From an uncultured Flavobacteriales bacterium (GTDB lineage: Bacteria; Bacteroidota; Bacteroidia; Flavobacteriales_D; Crocinitomicaceae), in NCBI GenBank assembly GCA_905478665.1, contig CAJQJL010000049.1, positions 1-56,589 on the forward strand: DNA of 56,589 nucleotides. Direction: 5' to 3'. A program made the translations under genes and the position numbers. This document shows positions 7,493 to 15,255 of the stretch, piece by piece (position 1 is the first letter of the stretch; every line of letters starts with the position of its first letter). Under the pieces are notes generated by a model. The model was not told the origin of the DNA and did not search any database. It worked only from the letters and a program-made list of their open reading frames with translations.

Positions 7493-8659
7493 ATGCTATC
7501 CGAAATAGGTGCTTGTGTACTAATGCCGACCTACAATAATGCGGGGACTCTTCGGGATGTATTGGGTCGAATTCTTGAGGTTGTTGAAGATTCGGATACT
7601 GTGATTGTTATCAATGATGGAAGCACCGATGAAACCGCTGAGATTTTAGCAGACTATTCGGATAGAATAGTTTTACTTGACAATGGTATAAACAAAGGCA
7701 AAGGGTTTTCGCTTAGAGAAGGGTTTCGAAAAGCGATAGAATTGGATTTTGAACATGCCGTTACAATTGATTCGGATGGTCAACATTTCCCTGAAGATAT
7801 AGGGTTACTAGTAGACAAGGCGAAAGAATTCCCTGGTTCCGTAATTATGGGATCAAGGAATATGGAACAGGACGGCGTACCTGGCAAAAGTTCTTTCGGA
7901 AACAAATTCTCAAATTTTTGGTTTAAGTTGGAGACATGGATCACGTTGCCAGACACACAGACGGGATATCGAATTTATCCACTGAAGCCAATACGGAAGA
8001 TGAAATTCTTTACGCGAAAATTTGAATTTGAAATTGAGGTTATTGTTCGTCTGGCTTGGAAAAGGGTGAAGTTTTATCCAGTTCCCATTCGCGTAAAATA
8101 TGATATGGATGAGCGGGTATCGCATTTTCGACCAGCACGTGATTTCTTTAGAATTAGTGTTTTGAATTCTGTTTTGGTGCTTGGAGCATTACTTTACTAC
8201 TATCCAAAGAAATTCTTCTCTTTGAACACGCTGCGTTTAATTCGGGATGAAACGATTAAACCACAGGAGTCCAATATGCGTAAAGCATTCTCCCTTGCAT
8301 TTGGAACATTTATGGGGATTTTTCCAATTTGGGGCTTTCAATTGTTGGTGGGAATTCCACTTGCGGTATTGTTTCGATTGAATAAAGTACTCTTCATCGC
8401 GGCGGCGAACATTTCTGTTCCACCAATGATTCCGTTGATTATTTATGGGAGTTTGTTAATGGGACAACAAGTTGTAGAAGGTACAATCGATCATTCTTCA
8501 ATATTTTCACTAGACAATATTTCTCAGAACATGTTTCAATACGTTGTTGGAGCTATACTACTTGCCGTAGCTGCATTTATTTCAACATTTGTAATAAGTT
8601 TTATTCTCTTGAAAATTTTCAGAAAGGAGCCAGAAGGAATTAAGCAGGAAAATAGCTAG
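7493..8659 (+). CDS. Family 2 glycosyltransferase fused to DUF2062
   Basis: A 388-residue two-part protein. Residues 1-230 form a GT-A glycosyltransferase of family 2: VLMPTYNNAGTL, the nucleotide-binding VIVINDGSTDET and a DxD-like DSDGQHFPED. Residues 260-380 form a DUF2062 domain with several membrane spans (FGTFMGIFPIWGFQLLVGI; AAANISVPPMIPLIIYG). It resembles dolichol-phosphate-mannose synthase-like enzymes. It is the only rightward gene between the two leftward pigment operons and its last 20 bases overlap the end of the dehydratase gene at 8640. Genes of this kind accompany many flexirubin and aryl-polyene loci. It may glycosylate a lipid anchor or the pigment itself; the acceptor is unknown. 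Confidence 0.93.
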   Translation: MLSEIGACVLMPTYNNAGTLRDVLGRILEVVEDSDTVIVINDGSTDETAEILADYSDRIVLLDNGINKGKGFSLREGFRKAIELDFEHAVTIDSDGQHFPEDIGLLVDKAKEFPGSVIMGSRNMEQDGVPGKSSFGNKFSNFWFKLETWITLPDTQTGYRIYPLKPIRKMKFFTRKFEFEIEVIVRLAWKRVKFYPVPIRVKYDMDERVSHFRPARDFFRISVLNSVLVLGALLYYYPKKFFSLNTLRLIRDETIKPQESNMRKAFSLAFGTFMGIFPIWGFQLLVGIPLAVLFRLNKVLFIAAANISVPPMIPLIIYGSLLMGQQVVEGTIDHSSIFSLDNISQNMFQYVVGAILLAVAAFISTFVISFILLKIFRKEPEGIKQENS

Positions 8660-9011
8660 CATTCATTTTAAGAAAGAATGTCTCGGCATTTTTAATTACC
8701 GCGCTTACTTTAATCTCTTCATCTTCACCCTTTGATATTTTAAGAATAACGTCGACATTGGCATCCGTTTTTGGATTGAGTATCGCCAGAAATTTGCAGT
8801 TCCCCATTTTCTTGAGGTTTAATTTAGTTCCCGTAGATTCGTTCATCAACTCTTTAACGATTTCCATTTGCACAACACCTGGTGTTACGGGGTTGTCGGG
8901 GAAATGGCCCTCAAATATACTGTGATCGGGATTGAGTTGGATCGAATACGTATGGCTTTCATCTTCCTTTACAGATGATTTTAGTGTATAGAAATTGTCT
9001 TTGAATAGCAT
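8640..9011 (-). CDS. Hot-dog fold 3-hydroxyacyl-ACP dehydratase (FabZ/FabA-like)
   Basis: A 123-residue single hot-dog domain. The motif FEGHFPDNPVTPGVVQME matches the FabZ active-site region (GHFP.NP..PGV), with the catalytic His in GHFP. The acidic partner expected later in the helix appears to be replaced or shifted (ME..KELMNE), so activity needs testing. It would remove water from beta-hydroxyacyl-ACP to give each double bond of the polyene. It is the last gene of the 19877->8640 operon, sharing one base with the LolA-like gene upstream (TAATG), and runs tail-to-tail into the glycosyltransferase gene. A second, different dehydratase-like protein lies at 14836-15255. Confidence 0.88.
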   Translation of the reverse strand: MLFKDNFYTLKSSVKEDESHTYSIQLNPDHSIFEGHFPDNPVTPGVVQMEIVKELMNESTGTKLNLKKMGNCKFLAILNPKTDANVDVILKISKGEDEEIKVSAVIKNAETFFLKMNASYFPA

Positions 9012-9634
9012 TAGAACTGCGTGAAATTTGAATCTGAAATTTGACCATTAAGTGTAACTGAAGAGAATGTGTAAACTATTTTATCTGCTTCAGTTTCTAT
9101 AAATATCATTTTTTTAAGCTCGAGCGATTTTTTATCAAAGTCCATTTTTATTTTTGAAATGTACTTCGACATTCTACTGTTCTTGGGTTTTAACACCAAT
9201 CTATAGGTCGACTCATTTTCGTAATAGTAGACGTTAAATTCTTTTTCATTTAAAAAATCACCACTAAATAACTGCATCATCAATGACTGGACCTTCTTAA
9301 TTATTTGATTGGAAGTAACATTCTTAACTTCTTTTCCGTCCTCAAATAGGCGGACTTTGGATCCATTGATAAGTACAATTTGTTTCTTAGGTAGAATGTG
9401 CTCCCATCTAATTTTGTTGGCCTCCTTGTACATCAGTTTTCCATTCCCCGTTTTGGGATTGTTGTACATACTAGAGTAAATAACTTCCTTGAAGTCTGCT
9501 GCAATTGCGCTTGTTGTTTTGGCTTGTTTGTTGATTTTGTCTTTTACAGCAGCCGAATTTTTAACCTTAGTGTAAGATTGCGCATTTCCCCCGAAAGAGA
9601 TAAGTAAAATGACGAAAAGTAAAAGTCTATGCAT
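9011..9634 (-). CDS. LolA-like outer-membrane lipoprotein carrier family protein
   Basis: A 207-residue periplasmic protein with a signal peptide (MHRLLLFVILLISFGGNAQS) and a LolA/LolB-like half-barrel: IAADFKEVIYSSMYNNPKTG, then GKLMYKEANKIRWEHILP, INGSKVRLFEDG and a long antiparallel-strand region. LolA proteins carry lipid moieties across the periplasm. Within aryl-polyene loci a LolA homologue is thought to ferry the lipid pigment to the outer membrane, and this is the best reading here. Its 3' end shares one base with the dehydratase gene. Its 5' end overlaps the deacetylase gene by 8 bases. Confidence 0.88.
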   Translation of the reverse strand: MHRLLLFVILLISFGGNAQSYTKVKNSAAVKDKINKQAKTTSAIAADFKEVIYSSMYNNPKTGNGKLMYKEANKIRWEHILPKKQIVLINGSKVRLFEDGKEVKNVTSNQIIKKVQSLMMQLFSGDFLNEKEFNVYYYENESTYRLVLKPKNSRMSKYISKIKMDFDKKSLELKKMIFIETEADKIVYTFSSVTLNGQISDSNFTQF

Positions 9635-10388
9635 CTAATATTGATTTGATGTTCGACGACGAAGCAAATATAATACCATTCGCCTTAGCTTTCGAAAGGA
9701 AGGTGTCCAATGATTCAGTTGCAACCTTTAAATTGTCGTGCATAAGCACAATGTTTCCTGGTTTTATTCTGGAAATTAAGCGTTGTAAAAGCTTCTTAGG
9801 ATCTGTGTATACAGAGTCATAACTTCTAAGTGTCCAACCGACGCACTTCAAGTTTTGTTGACCCAGTACAGTGGCGTATTTAGGGTTGGTGTACCCAATT
9901 GGTGGGCGAAAGAGGTTGACCTTGGTTCCAGAAACTGATTCAATGACTTCTTGTGCCTGTTTAATTTCAGCCGACAGTCTTTTTCGCGAGAAGAGTGACG
10001 TGAAATTGTTATGTGAATGTGAATGGTTTCCGAGTAGATGTCCTTCGGAAACAATGCGTTTTACGATCTGAGGTTGTTGCTCGACTTTTTCTCCGACAAC
10101 GAAGAAGATTGCCTTTACGTCATGTTTTGCAAGAATATCTAGAATGAGTGGCGTATGCTCAGGGTCAGGACCATCATCGAATGTAACTAAGCATGAATCT
10201 CCGTTCAACCGTGTCGTTGATTTTAGGAAGTAATTGTATTGCATAAACAATACACCCAAGCTAAGAATCGTGAGGTAGGCGATACCAGTTAGAATGAGAA
10301 GTGGGATGAAAAACCACGATTCTCTCAGAAACAAGGATATTAGCGTAATGGCTAGTGCGAAAAGCAGCGTATTTATCCGATGTTTCAT
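9627..10388 (-). CDS. NodB-type polysaccharide deacetylase family protein
   Basis: A member of carbohydrate esterase family 4, about 253 residues. Two N-terminal membrane spans (HRINTLLFALAITLISLFL; WFFIPLLILTGIAYLTIL) anchor it. The NodB domain follows with the catalytic/metal motif TFDDGPDPEHT (Asp71-Asp72), the zinc His set GNHSHSHNN (His122, His126) and RPPIGYTN. A longer frame starts at 10427, but ATG at 10388 overlaps the upstream stop as ATGA, so I prefer it. CE4 enzymes remove N-acetyl or other acyl groups from sugars. In this pigment operon the substrate could be a sugar on the pigment or an O-acetyl group; that is open. Confidence 0.9.
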   Translation of the reverse strand: MKHRINTLLFALAITLISLFLRESWFFIPLLILTGIAYLTILSLGVLFMQYNYFLKSTTRLNGDSCLVTFDDGPDPEHTPLILDILAKHDVKAIFFVVGEKVEQQPQIVKRIVSEGHLLGNHSHSHNNFTSLFSRKRLSAEIKQAQEVIESVSGTKVNLFRPPIGYTNPKYATVLGQQNLKCVGWTLRSYDSVYTDPKKLLQRLISRIKPGNIVLMHDNLKVATESLDTFLSKAKANGIIFASSSNIKSILDA

Positions 10389-11302
10389 TGTTTTTGAACC
10401 AAAGTGAGACCTAGTCTTCCTGGGCACATATCATTAATAATGAGTGCAAGTTGCTTGTCTTTTGAAAGCAAATAATCATGGGCTAAGTGCAAAGCAAATG
10501 CGGGAGCGCTGTAATGCATTCCTGAATAATCTAGGTAATTGAGTGTTTCTTGCTTATCAGAAAAAGACTGTTCACTAGAACTAAGAATCACGTTGATGTC
10601 ATCAGTCGAAATGTCGTTCTTGCTTAAGAAGTTTTGAATGTCTTTATCGCTATTCGTAGCATTGAAGTTTGTGTACACATCACGAACGCCAATACTTGTC
10701 TTTCCTTTTTTCGGGGAGATAACAAAGAATGAAGCTCCAGATGTTAAAGGGTGTGTGTCAGGTATTAAATCAGGTTGAGCTTGCGCTAAGAAATCAATTT
10801 TTTCATCGGCTGCACCAACGAGAACATTCTGTTTTCCTTCATTTACACACATCATTGCATCAATCAAAGCTACTTCGAACGACAAGTTGTTTTGTGTATG
10901 CGTCATGTTGTACGCATGGTTCTTAAGTCCCAAGGAGATTTGTCCACCGATCGTATTGTGCGTTGATTGAATAAAAGCGGTCGGCGATAAGAAGTCGCTT
11001 GTAGTTGTATGAATTGTTACAAGAAATTTCTCAGTGTCTTTTAAGCATCCAAGGGCTGTTCCAACAGAAATTGCGTCAAAATCCGCATCTACGTTGTTTC
11101 GACATTCAATCGATGCTGTTAGTCCCATTCTAAGAACAGGCCCCAGACGTCGTAACGCCGTTGGCGGAACGTACTCTTTATAATTGGGTGAAACAATATC
11201 GCTGTCGTCTCCTAATTTCTCTAGTTGCTCGAATACATTGGGAACCTGAAATGAATCCTGATGAGAAATTGATGCTATGGTATGAATGAAGTACATATTC
11301 AT
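10385..11302 (-). CDS. Chain-length-factor-like ketosynthase homologue lacking the active cysteine
   Basis: A 305-residue thiolase-fold protein of the short ketosynthase type (Ketoacyl-synt_2) used as chain length factor in aryl-polyene synthases (compare ApeC). The canonical TACSS motif is missing: the matching place reads MTHTQNNLSFEVALIDAMM, with Gln instead of Cys, as in chain length factors. Later parts are GAADEKIDFLAQ and a C-terminal region shorter than FabF. It starts as ATGA over the stop of the KS gene at 11299, exactly as KS-CLF pairs do, so the two probably form a heterodimer setting polyene length. Confidence 0.87.
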   Translation of the reverse strand: MNMYFIHTIASISHQDSFQVPNVFEQLEKLGDDSDIVSPNYKEYVPPTALRRLGPVLRMGLTASIECRNNVDADFDAISVGTALGCLKDTEKFLVTIHTTTSDFLSPTAFIQSTHNTIGGQISLGLKNHAYNMTHTQNNLSFEVALIDAMMCVNEGKQNVLVGAADEKIDFLAQAQPDLIPDTHPLTSGASFFVISPKKGKTSIGVRDVYTNFNATNSDKDIQNFLSKNDISTDDINVILSSSEQSFSDKQETLNYLDYSGMHYSAPAFALHLAHDYLLSKDKQLALIINDMCPGRLGLTLVQKQ

Positions 11303-12474
11303 GTAGCGCTTAAGATGATTGTTGAATTATTTCCTCCAAAACCAAAAGAATTGGAAAGGACATGCCGTATTTTTTTTCCTTCTTCAAAAGTTGTTTGTGG
11401 TACCAATCCTGTTTCTGAAATAGGCGTTTTAAAATTCAGGTTAGGATAGAGGTAACCGTTTTGAAGTGCGAGTATTGCAAAAACAGCTTCAATTCCACCT
11501 GAGGCAGCCAAGGTATGTCCTGTATAGGACTTTGTTGAACTGAATGGTGGAATTCGATCGTTAAAAATACTTTGTATAGCCTGCGATTCAGAAAGGTCGT
11601 TATTGGGGGTCGCTGTTCCGTGCGCATTAATGTAATCAATCTCCTCAGGTTGTATATTAGCTACGCGTAATGCTTCTGTCATAGAAAGCTTGGCACCGTG
11701 ACCATCAGGCGAAGAGGCTGTTTGATGAAAGGCATCTGAGGCATTACTGTATCCTGAGAGAACTGCTAGCGGTTGTTTCTTTGTAATCTCAAGTGACTTT
11801 TCAGATTCAATAACGATATAACCAGCTCCTTCGCCAAGATTTAACCCTTTGCGTGTATCATCAAAGGGACGACACCAATCTTCGTCAAAGATCATCAGCG
11901 ATTTGAATCCTGATATCGTAAAGAGGGTTAAACTGTCCGTTCCACCGACAACTACGCGATCAAGCATACCGTTGTTAATCATTCTTGCTCCCATCATCAG
12001 TGCATTTGCAGCAGATGAACAAGCTGTTGAAATTGTATTAACAAAATCACTGATTCCCAATTCATTGGCAATTTGATCTGAACTTGTCCCGCTAGAATGG
12101 TGTTTGTAGTTTTCTGGATTGTGACCGTCTTGATCCAAGTATTTTTTATACTCGACTTCACTGATGTCCATTCCTCCAACCGAAGTTCCTGAAATTAGTC
12201 CAGTGCGAATTTCATCAGAAAGCTCGTGTCCTTCAAATGCTTGTTTAGCAGCTACCATTCCAAGAAGAGCCGTTCTTGATCCATCTGTTTTCAGGTCAAA
12301 ACGTTTCTTCAACTCATCATTCGATAAGTGGATTGCGCCAAGGTTGTATGCCTTTGTAGCTTGTGATCTTCCACGTTCAATTCCTGTTTTTAAATTGCGT
12401 AAAGATTCAATGCTTTCTTCAGCATTTGTCCCAATGGACGAGATCAATCCGTATCCAGTAACGTGAATTTTCAT
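11299..12474 (-). CDS. FabF-type beta-ketoacyl-ACP synthase (KS of KS-CLF pair)
   Basis: A 391-residue condensing enzyme with the full triad: Cys152 in STACSSAANAL, His in NAHGTATPNND and His in STKSYTGHTLAASGG. It is followed with 4-base overlap by the chain-length-factor-like gene and preceded by an ACP gene 5 bases away. This layout (ACP, KS, CLF) suggests the core elongation unit of the aryl polyene. It is the closest relative in the window of the KS at the left edge, sharing GL.LGEGAGYLV.E, D.TRKGL-like blocks and DAFH..ASS. Confidence 0.94.
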   Translation of the reverse strand: MKIHVTGYGLISSIGTNAEESIESLRNLKTGIERGRSQATKAYNLGAIHLSNDELKKRFDLKTDGSRTALLGMVAAKQAFEGHELSDEIRTGLISGTSVGGMDISEVEYKKYLDQDGHNPENYKHHSSGTSSDQIANELGISDFVNTISTACSSAANALMMGARMINNGMLDRVVVGGTDSLTLFTISGFKSLMIFDEDWCRPFDDTRKGLNLGEGAGYIVIESEKSLEITKKQPLAVLSGYSNASDAFHQTASSPDGHGAKLSMTEALRVANIQPEEIDYINAHGTATPNNDLSESQAIQSIFNDRIPPFSSTKSYTGHTLAASGGIEAVFAILALQNGYLYPNLNFKTPISETGLVPQTTFEEGKKIRHVLSNSFGFGGNNSTIILSAT

Positions 12475-12479
12475 TCGTC

Positions 12480-12731
12480 TTATTGGTTCTTCTCAATGTA
12501 TGCAGCAAGCGAATCAACGGACTGAAAAATTTCCTTCCCTTCACTTGGATCAGCTATTTTTATTCCATAATTCTGCTCTAATAGAACGATAAACTCTAAA
12601 GCATCTATTGAGTCAAGACCCAAACCTTCTCCGAACAATGGTGCGTCATCCGCGATATCGGCAACGGTAAGGTCTTCCAGATTTAACTGTTCAATGATTT
12701 GTGCTTTAAGCGTTTCTTTAAGTTCACTCAT
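12480..12731 (-). CDS. Acyl carrier protein
   Basis: An 83-residue ACP with the phosphopantetheine serine at Ser41 in GLGLDSIDALEF. It lies 5 bases before the ketosynthase at 11299-12474 and 4 bases after the degenerate KS-like gene. It is the paralogue of the ACP at 1025-1297 and is less like the DSLD-type ACP at 16131-16373. It probably serves as the acyl carrier of the polyene elongation cycle with its neighbouring KS and CLF; that pairing is deduced from gene order. Confidence 0.95.
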   Translation of the reverse strand: MSELKETLKAQIIEQLNLEDLTVADIADDAPLFGEGLGLDSIDALEFIVLLEQNYGIKIADPSEGKEIFQSVDSLAAYIEKNQ

Positions 12732-12735
12732 TTTC

Positions 12736-13326
12736 CTATTGTTTATAATATTTTTTTAATTCTTCTGCTGTAATTTCTCCATCTGTTTTTTCTACGACGA
12801 AAAGAAAACATTCTTCTTTATCATTTGCAGAATCTACCCATCCACAAAGACATGCTTTGGAACCTTTACGAAAGTAAAAGTTAATTTGATCTATGAAAAA
12901 CTCTGGATCAAAATTTTCCTGAATGAAAAAGATGTTCTCGCCAAACCATTTTTTACGAATCGCCAGTTCACCTGTGAGAATGTTAGGCAGTGTGTAGACA
13001 AAGAGCGATGGACCTGGACTTCCTTTTTCAGTATAACTCTCTATGAAACGAAGGTCGGTGTCATAACTTGAATTTCTGTTGGCAAAAAGAAGGGCAACAT
13101 CATTGTCTTCAAAATGCTCGAAACTACTGACACTTTCCATAAGTTCAAATCCGAGGAACGCCATTTTTGCCAAGGCATCCATTTTATAAAACTTAGGATA
13201 ATCAAGTTTCATTTTGCTATAGACGTCCTTTTTCCAATTGTCAGTTTCCTTGGTGTATTTCTGCTGGACTTCACCGTTAAGGTAGATTCCTTGATCACTT
13301 ATTTTACAACTTGCCAAGATCTTCAT
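12736..13326 (-). CDS. Degenerate ketosynthase-like protein (N-terminal thiolase-half only)
   Basis: A 196-residue protein that resembles the first half of a ketosynthase without its catalytic residues. DALAKMAFLGFELMES and NDVALLFANRNSSYDTD match the early FabF region, followed by PGPSLFVYTLPNILTGELAIRKKW, where a catalytic Cys would be expected but none is placed correctly. A shortened C-terminal region ends in a Lys-rich tail. It starts as ATGA over the stop of the KS gene upstream and is followed by an ACP gene. Because it is intact and tightly packed, it is probably a retained accessory subunit rather than a pseudogene. Its role is unknown. Confidence 0.75.
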   Translation of the reverse strand: MKILASCKISDQGIYLNGEVQQKYTKETDNWKKDVYSKMKLDYPKFYKMDALAKMAFLGFELMESVSSFEHFEDNDVALLFANRNSSYDTDLRFIESYTEKGSPGPSLFVYTLPNILTGELAIRKKWFGENIFFIQENFDPEFFIDQINFYFRKGSKACLCGWVDSANDKEECFLFVVEKTDGEITAEELKKYYKQ

Positions 13327-14414
13327 AGACTCTTTTTAAGAATTAGTGATGCATTTCCTCCTCCAAATCCTGATGCCGTTTTTAATGCTAGTTGTACTTC
13401 TTTTTCTACATTTTCCGAAAGCACATTCATCTTCTTGGTTGTTCCTTGTTCTTCAAATCCTGGACTTTTCAAAAGAAGACCATGTTCTATCATTAGCATT
13501 GTAGAAATTACTTCAATAATTCCTGCAGCTCCCAATGTGTGTCCGAAATACCCCTTTAAACTATTCACTGGAACAGAATTGAGGCTCAATCGATCAAATG
13601 CGATACTCTCCATTTCATCATTATACATCGTACCAGTTCCATGCGCCGAAATGAAGTCGATGTCTTGGATATTGATAGATGATCGTTCAGCTGTTTTATT
13701 AATTGATCTGAATAAACCCTCCCCTGTTCGCGAAGGCCCAGAAATATGGTTCGCATCATTGGAAGATGAACCTCCGAGATAGTTTACACAGAATGCACCA
13801 TTTTCAGGCTTTTTATTGCTGATGACAATGGCTCCAGCGGCTTCTCCGATTGAAATCCCAGTTCTGTTTTTATCAAAAGGTTTACTTGATTGATCGCTCA
13901 ATGCGAACAAGGATTGAAATCCATAAACGATAAAATCAGATAGGGCGTCAATTCCAATGGTAACGACTGTGTCGTACTTGTCACCATTGATATAATCGGC
14001 AGCAGTATTGATTGCCATAACACCTGAAATGCACGCGTTTGAAATGATCAATGGCGCGTGTGCAGGGTTCCATTTATTTTTAAGGATTTCGCGTGTTGAA
14101 GCGAAGGTGTCCGACGGTAAAGCCGTAATGTCCGCTTTCGTAGAACTAATAATGATCAATGTTCTGTCAGCGCTAAGGATTTCGATTCCTACATTTTCAA
14201 TTAACGCTTCGCAAATCTTTTCCAGTAATTCAGTGTATCGATTCTCAGAAGTAAGCGAGTTAATTTTACCCAAAGGCCAATCTTCCTTGTTGAAGCCCGA
14301 TCCTGATACTTTATGAACGCCAGATTTTCCCAAACGCATATTTTCGAAGTTCTCAGTCGCTGTATCGCCAAGAGGGGTAATTAGTCCGCCATATGATAAG
14401 TACAATTCGCTCAC
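13323..14414 (-). CDS. Beta-ketoacyl-ACP synthase (FabF-like)
   Basis: A condensing enzyme of about 363 residues with a Cys in ISNACISGVMAIN, His in SAHGTGTMYND and His in KGYFGHTLGAAGI. The Cys motif NACISG differs from the common TACSS, suggesting a specialised partner or substrate. The longest frame (to 14444) would reach 34 bases into the thioesterase gene. GTG at 14414 overlaps that gene's stop as GTGA and gives a family-like N-terminus (SELYLSYGGLITPLGD), so I prefer it. It is followed by the degenerate KS-like gene with ATGA overlap. It may perform a dedicated condensation, such as the first one on the coumaroyl starter, but that is a guess. Confidence 0.9.
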   Translation of the reverse strand: MSELYLSYGGLITPLGDTATENFENMRLGKSGVHKVSGSGFNKEDWPLGKINSLTSENRYTELLEKICEALIENVGIEILSADRTLIIISSTKADITALPSDTFASTREILKNKWNPAHAPLIISNACISGVMAINTAADYINGDKYDTVVTIGIDALSDFIVYGFQSLFALSDQSSKPFDKNRTGISIGEAAGAIVISNKKPENGAFCVNYLGGSSSNDANHISGPSRTGEGLFRSINKTAERSSINIQDIDFISAHGTGTMYNDEMESIAFDRLSLNSVPVNSLKGYFGHTLGAAGIIEVISTMLMIEHGLLLKSPGFEEQGTTKKMNVLSENVEKEVQLALKTASGFGGGNASLILKKSL

Positions 14415-14863
14415 AATGTTTGCCAGTTTTGCTTTTCTTCCCACTCGGCGAAGAATTTTGGTTTGATGAGCTCCAGAAGACGGTCTTCAATTCCCAAAAA
14501 GACTTGCGTTGTTGAACCTGTGGCAGCGAGTTCTCCTGTTTCCATGTTGTGAACTTCGTACCTGAAAACAACTTTGGATGATGCATGTTGCTCCAGTATG
14601 GCACGTACTTTAACTTTCTGGCCATAATATACAGACGCCTTGTGATTAATGTCAGACTTAACGATTGGTGTGTAATAACCAGCATTAAAAGCATCCATGT
14701 ATTTGATCCCGTAATCTTCTCCAAATCGTTCTCTGGCATCCTCGAAAAACTTCAAGTAATTACCATGCCACACAACACCCATGGCATCTGTTTCACTGAA
14801 TCGTACAGGGATTTCTATGGTTGATTCAAGCACTTTCACGCAATAACAATTTTCATTTGACAC
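14411..14863 (-). CDS. Hot-dog acyl-CoA/ACP thioesterase (4HBT/YbgC type)
   Basis: A 150-residue 4HBT-fold protein. The 4-hydroxybenzoyl-CoA thioesterase signature is present: VRFSETDAMGVVWHGNYLKF, with the catalytic Asp in SETDAMG and the conserved HGNY. It would release the finished acyl chain from its carrier or correct wrongly loaded ones. Homologues occur in aryl-polyene clusters. It begins inside the end of the dehydratase-like gene (28-base overlap) and its stop overlaps the GTG of the downstream ketosynthase, so the three are coupled. Confidence 0.92.
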   Translation of the reverse strand: MSNENCYCVKVLESTIEIPVRFSETDAMGVVWHGNYLKFFEDARERFGEDYGIKYMDAFNAGYYTPIVKSDINHKASVYYGQKVKVRAILEQHASSKVVFRYEVHNMETGELAATGSTTQVFLGIEDRLLELIKPKFFAEWEEKQNWQTL

Positions 14864-15255
14864 TCAATTAATTTCTCTTCATTTGAATAGGCGCTCCCTT
14901 GGATTAAATGAATGTTGTCAAAAGTATTTAATATTTCAATTTTTGTCGAGATGTTGGCACCATTTAATGGCAAAGAATCAACAGTAAGTCGTGATACCGC
15001 ACCAATAAATCCAAGTTGACCTTCACCTTCACCCTTTAGGCTGTTAACATACCCAAATCCAGCGGCGCAGGTTTGAGCGATATTTTCAACCAAGGCTGAT
15101 TCAGAAAGAACATCGTTCTCTAAGAATAGATTCTCACTGTTTACTTCAAATGTACTTTCAAATCCTTTTTCGTCTGCAGCGATCAAATTGTCAATCATCA
15201 CAAACGGATCCCTTTGAGGAATGAAACGCGTAATATTTTCTTTTTCAATCAACAT
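14836..15255 (-). CDS. Hot-dog 3-hydroxyacyl-ACP dehydratase-like protein (ApeP/ApeI-like)
   Basis: A hot-dog protein of about 139 residues. Motifs are ITRFIPQRDPFVMIDNL, which matches the PhR.PF...D region of FabZ-like proteins with His replaced by Gln, and SALVENIAQTCAAGFGY, matching the helix with the catalytic Glu (LVENIAQT). The longest frame starts at 15309, deep inside the acyltransferase gene. ATG at 15255 (MLIEKENITRF) leaves only an 11-base overlap and fits the family. It probably catalyses or supports dehydration during polyene growth along with the other dehydratase at 8640-9011. Confidence 0.88.
   Translation of the reverse strand: MLIEKENITRFIPQRDPFVMIDNLIAADEKGFESTFEVNSENLFLENDVLSESALVENIAQTCAAGFGYVNSLKGEGEGQLGFIGAVSRLTVDSLPLNGANISTKIEILNTFDNIHLIQGSAYSNEEKLIECQMKIVIA

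Noticed and set aside
9627-10388. NodB deacetylase as a chitin or peptidoglycan degradation gene
   Set aside because: It is translationally coupled inside the pigment operon, so a pigment-related role is more likely; not excluded.
13114-13782. 222-codon rightward frame across the half-KS and KS genes
   Set aside because: Spans the joint of two coupled opposite-strand genes and contains no recognisable motif, so it is a shadow.
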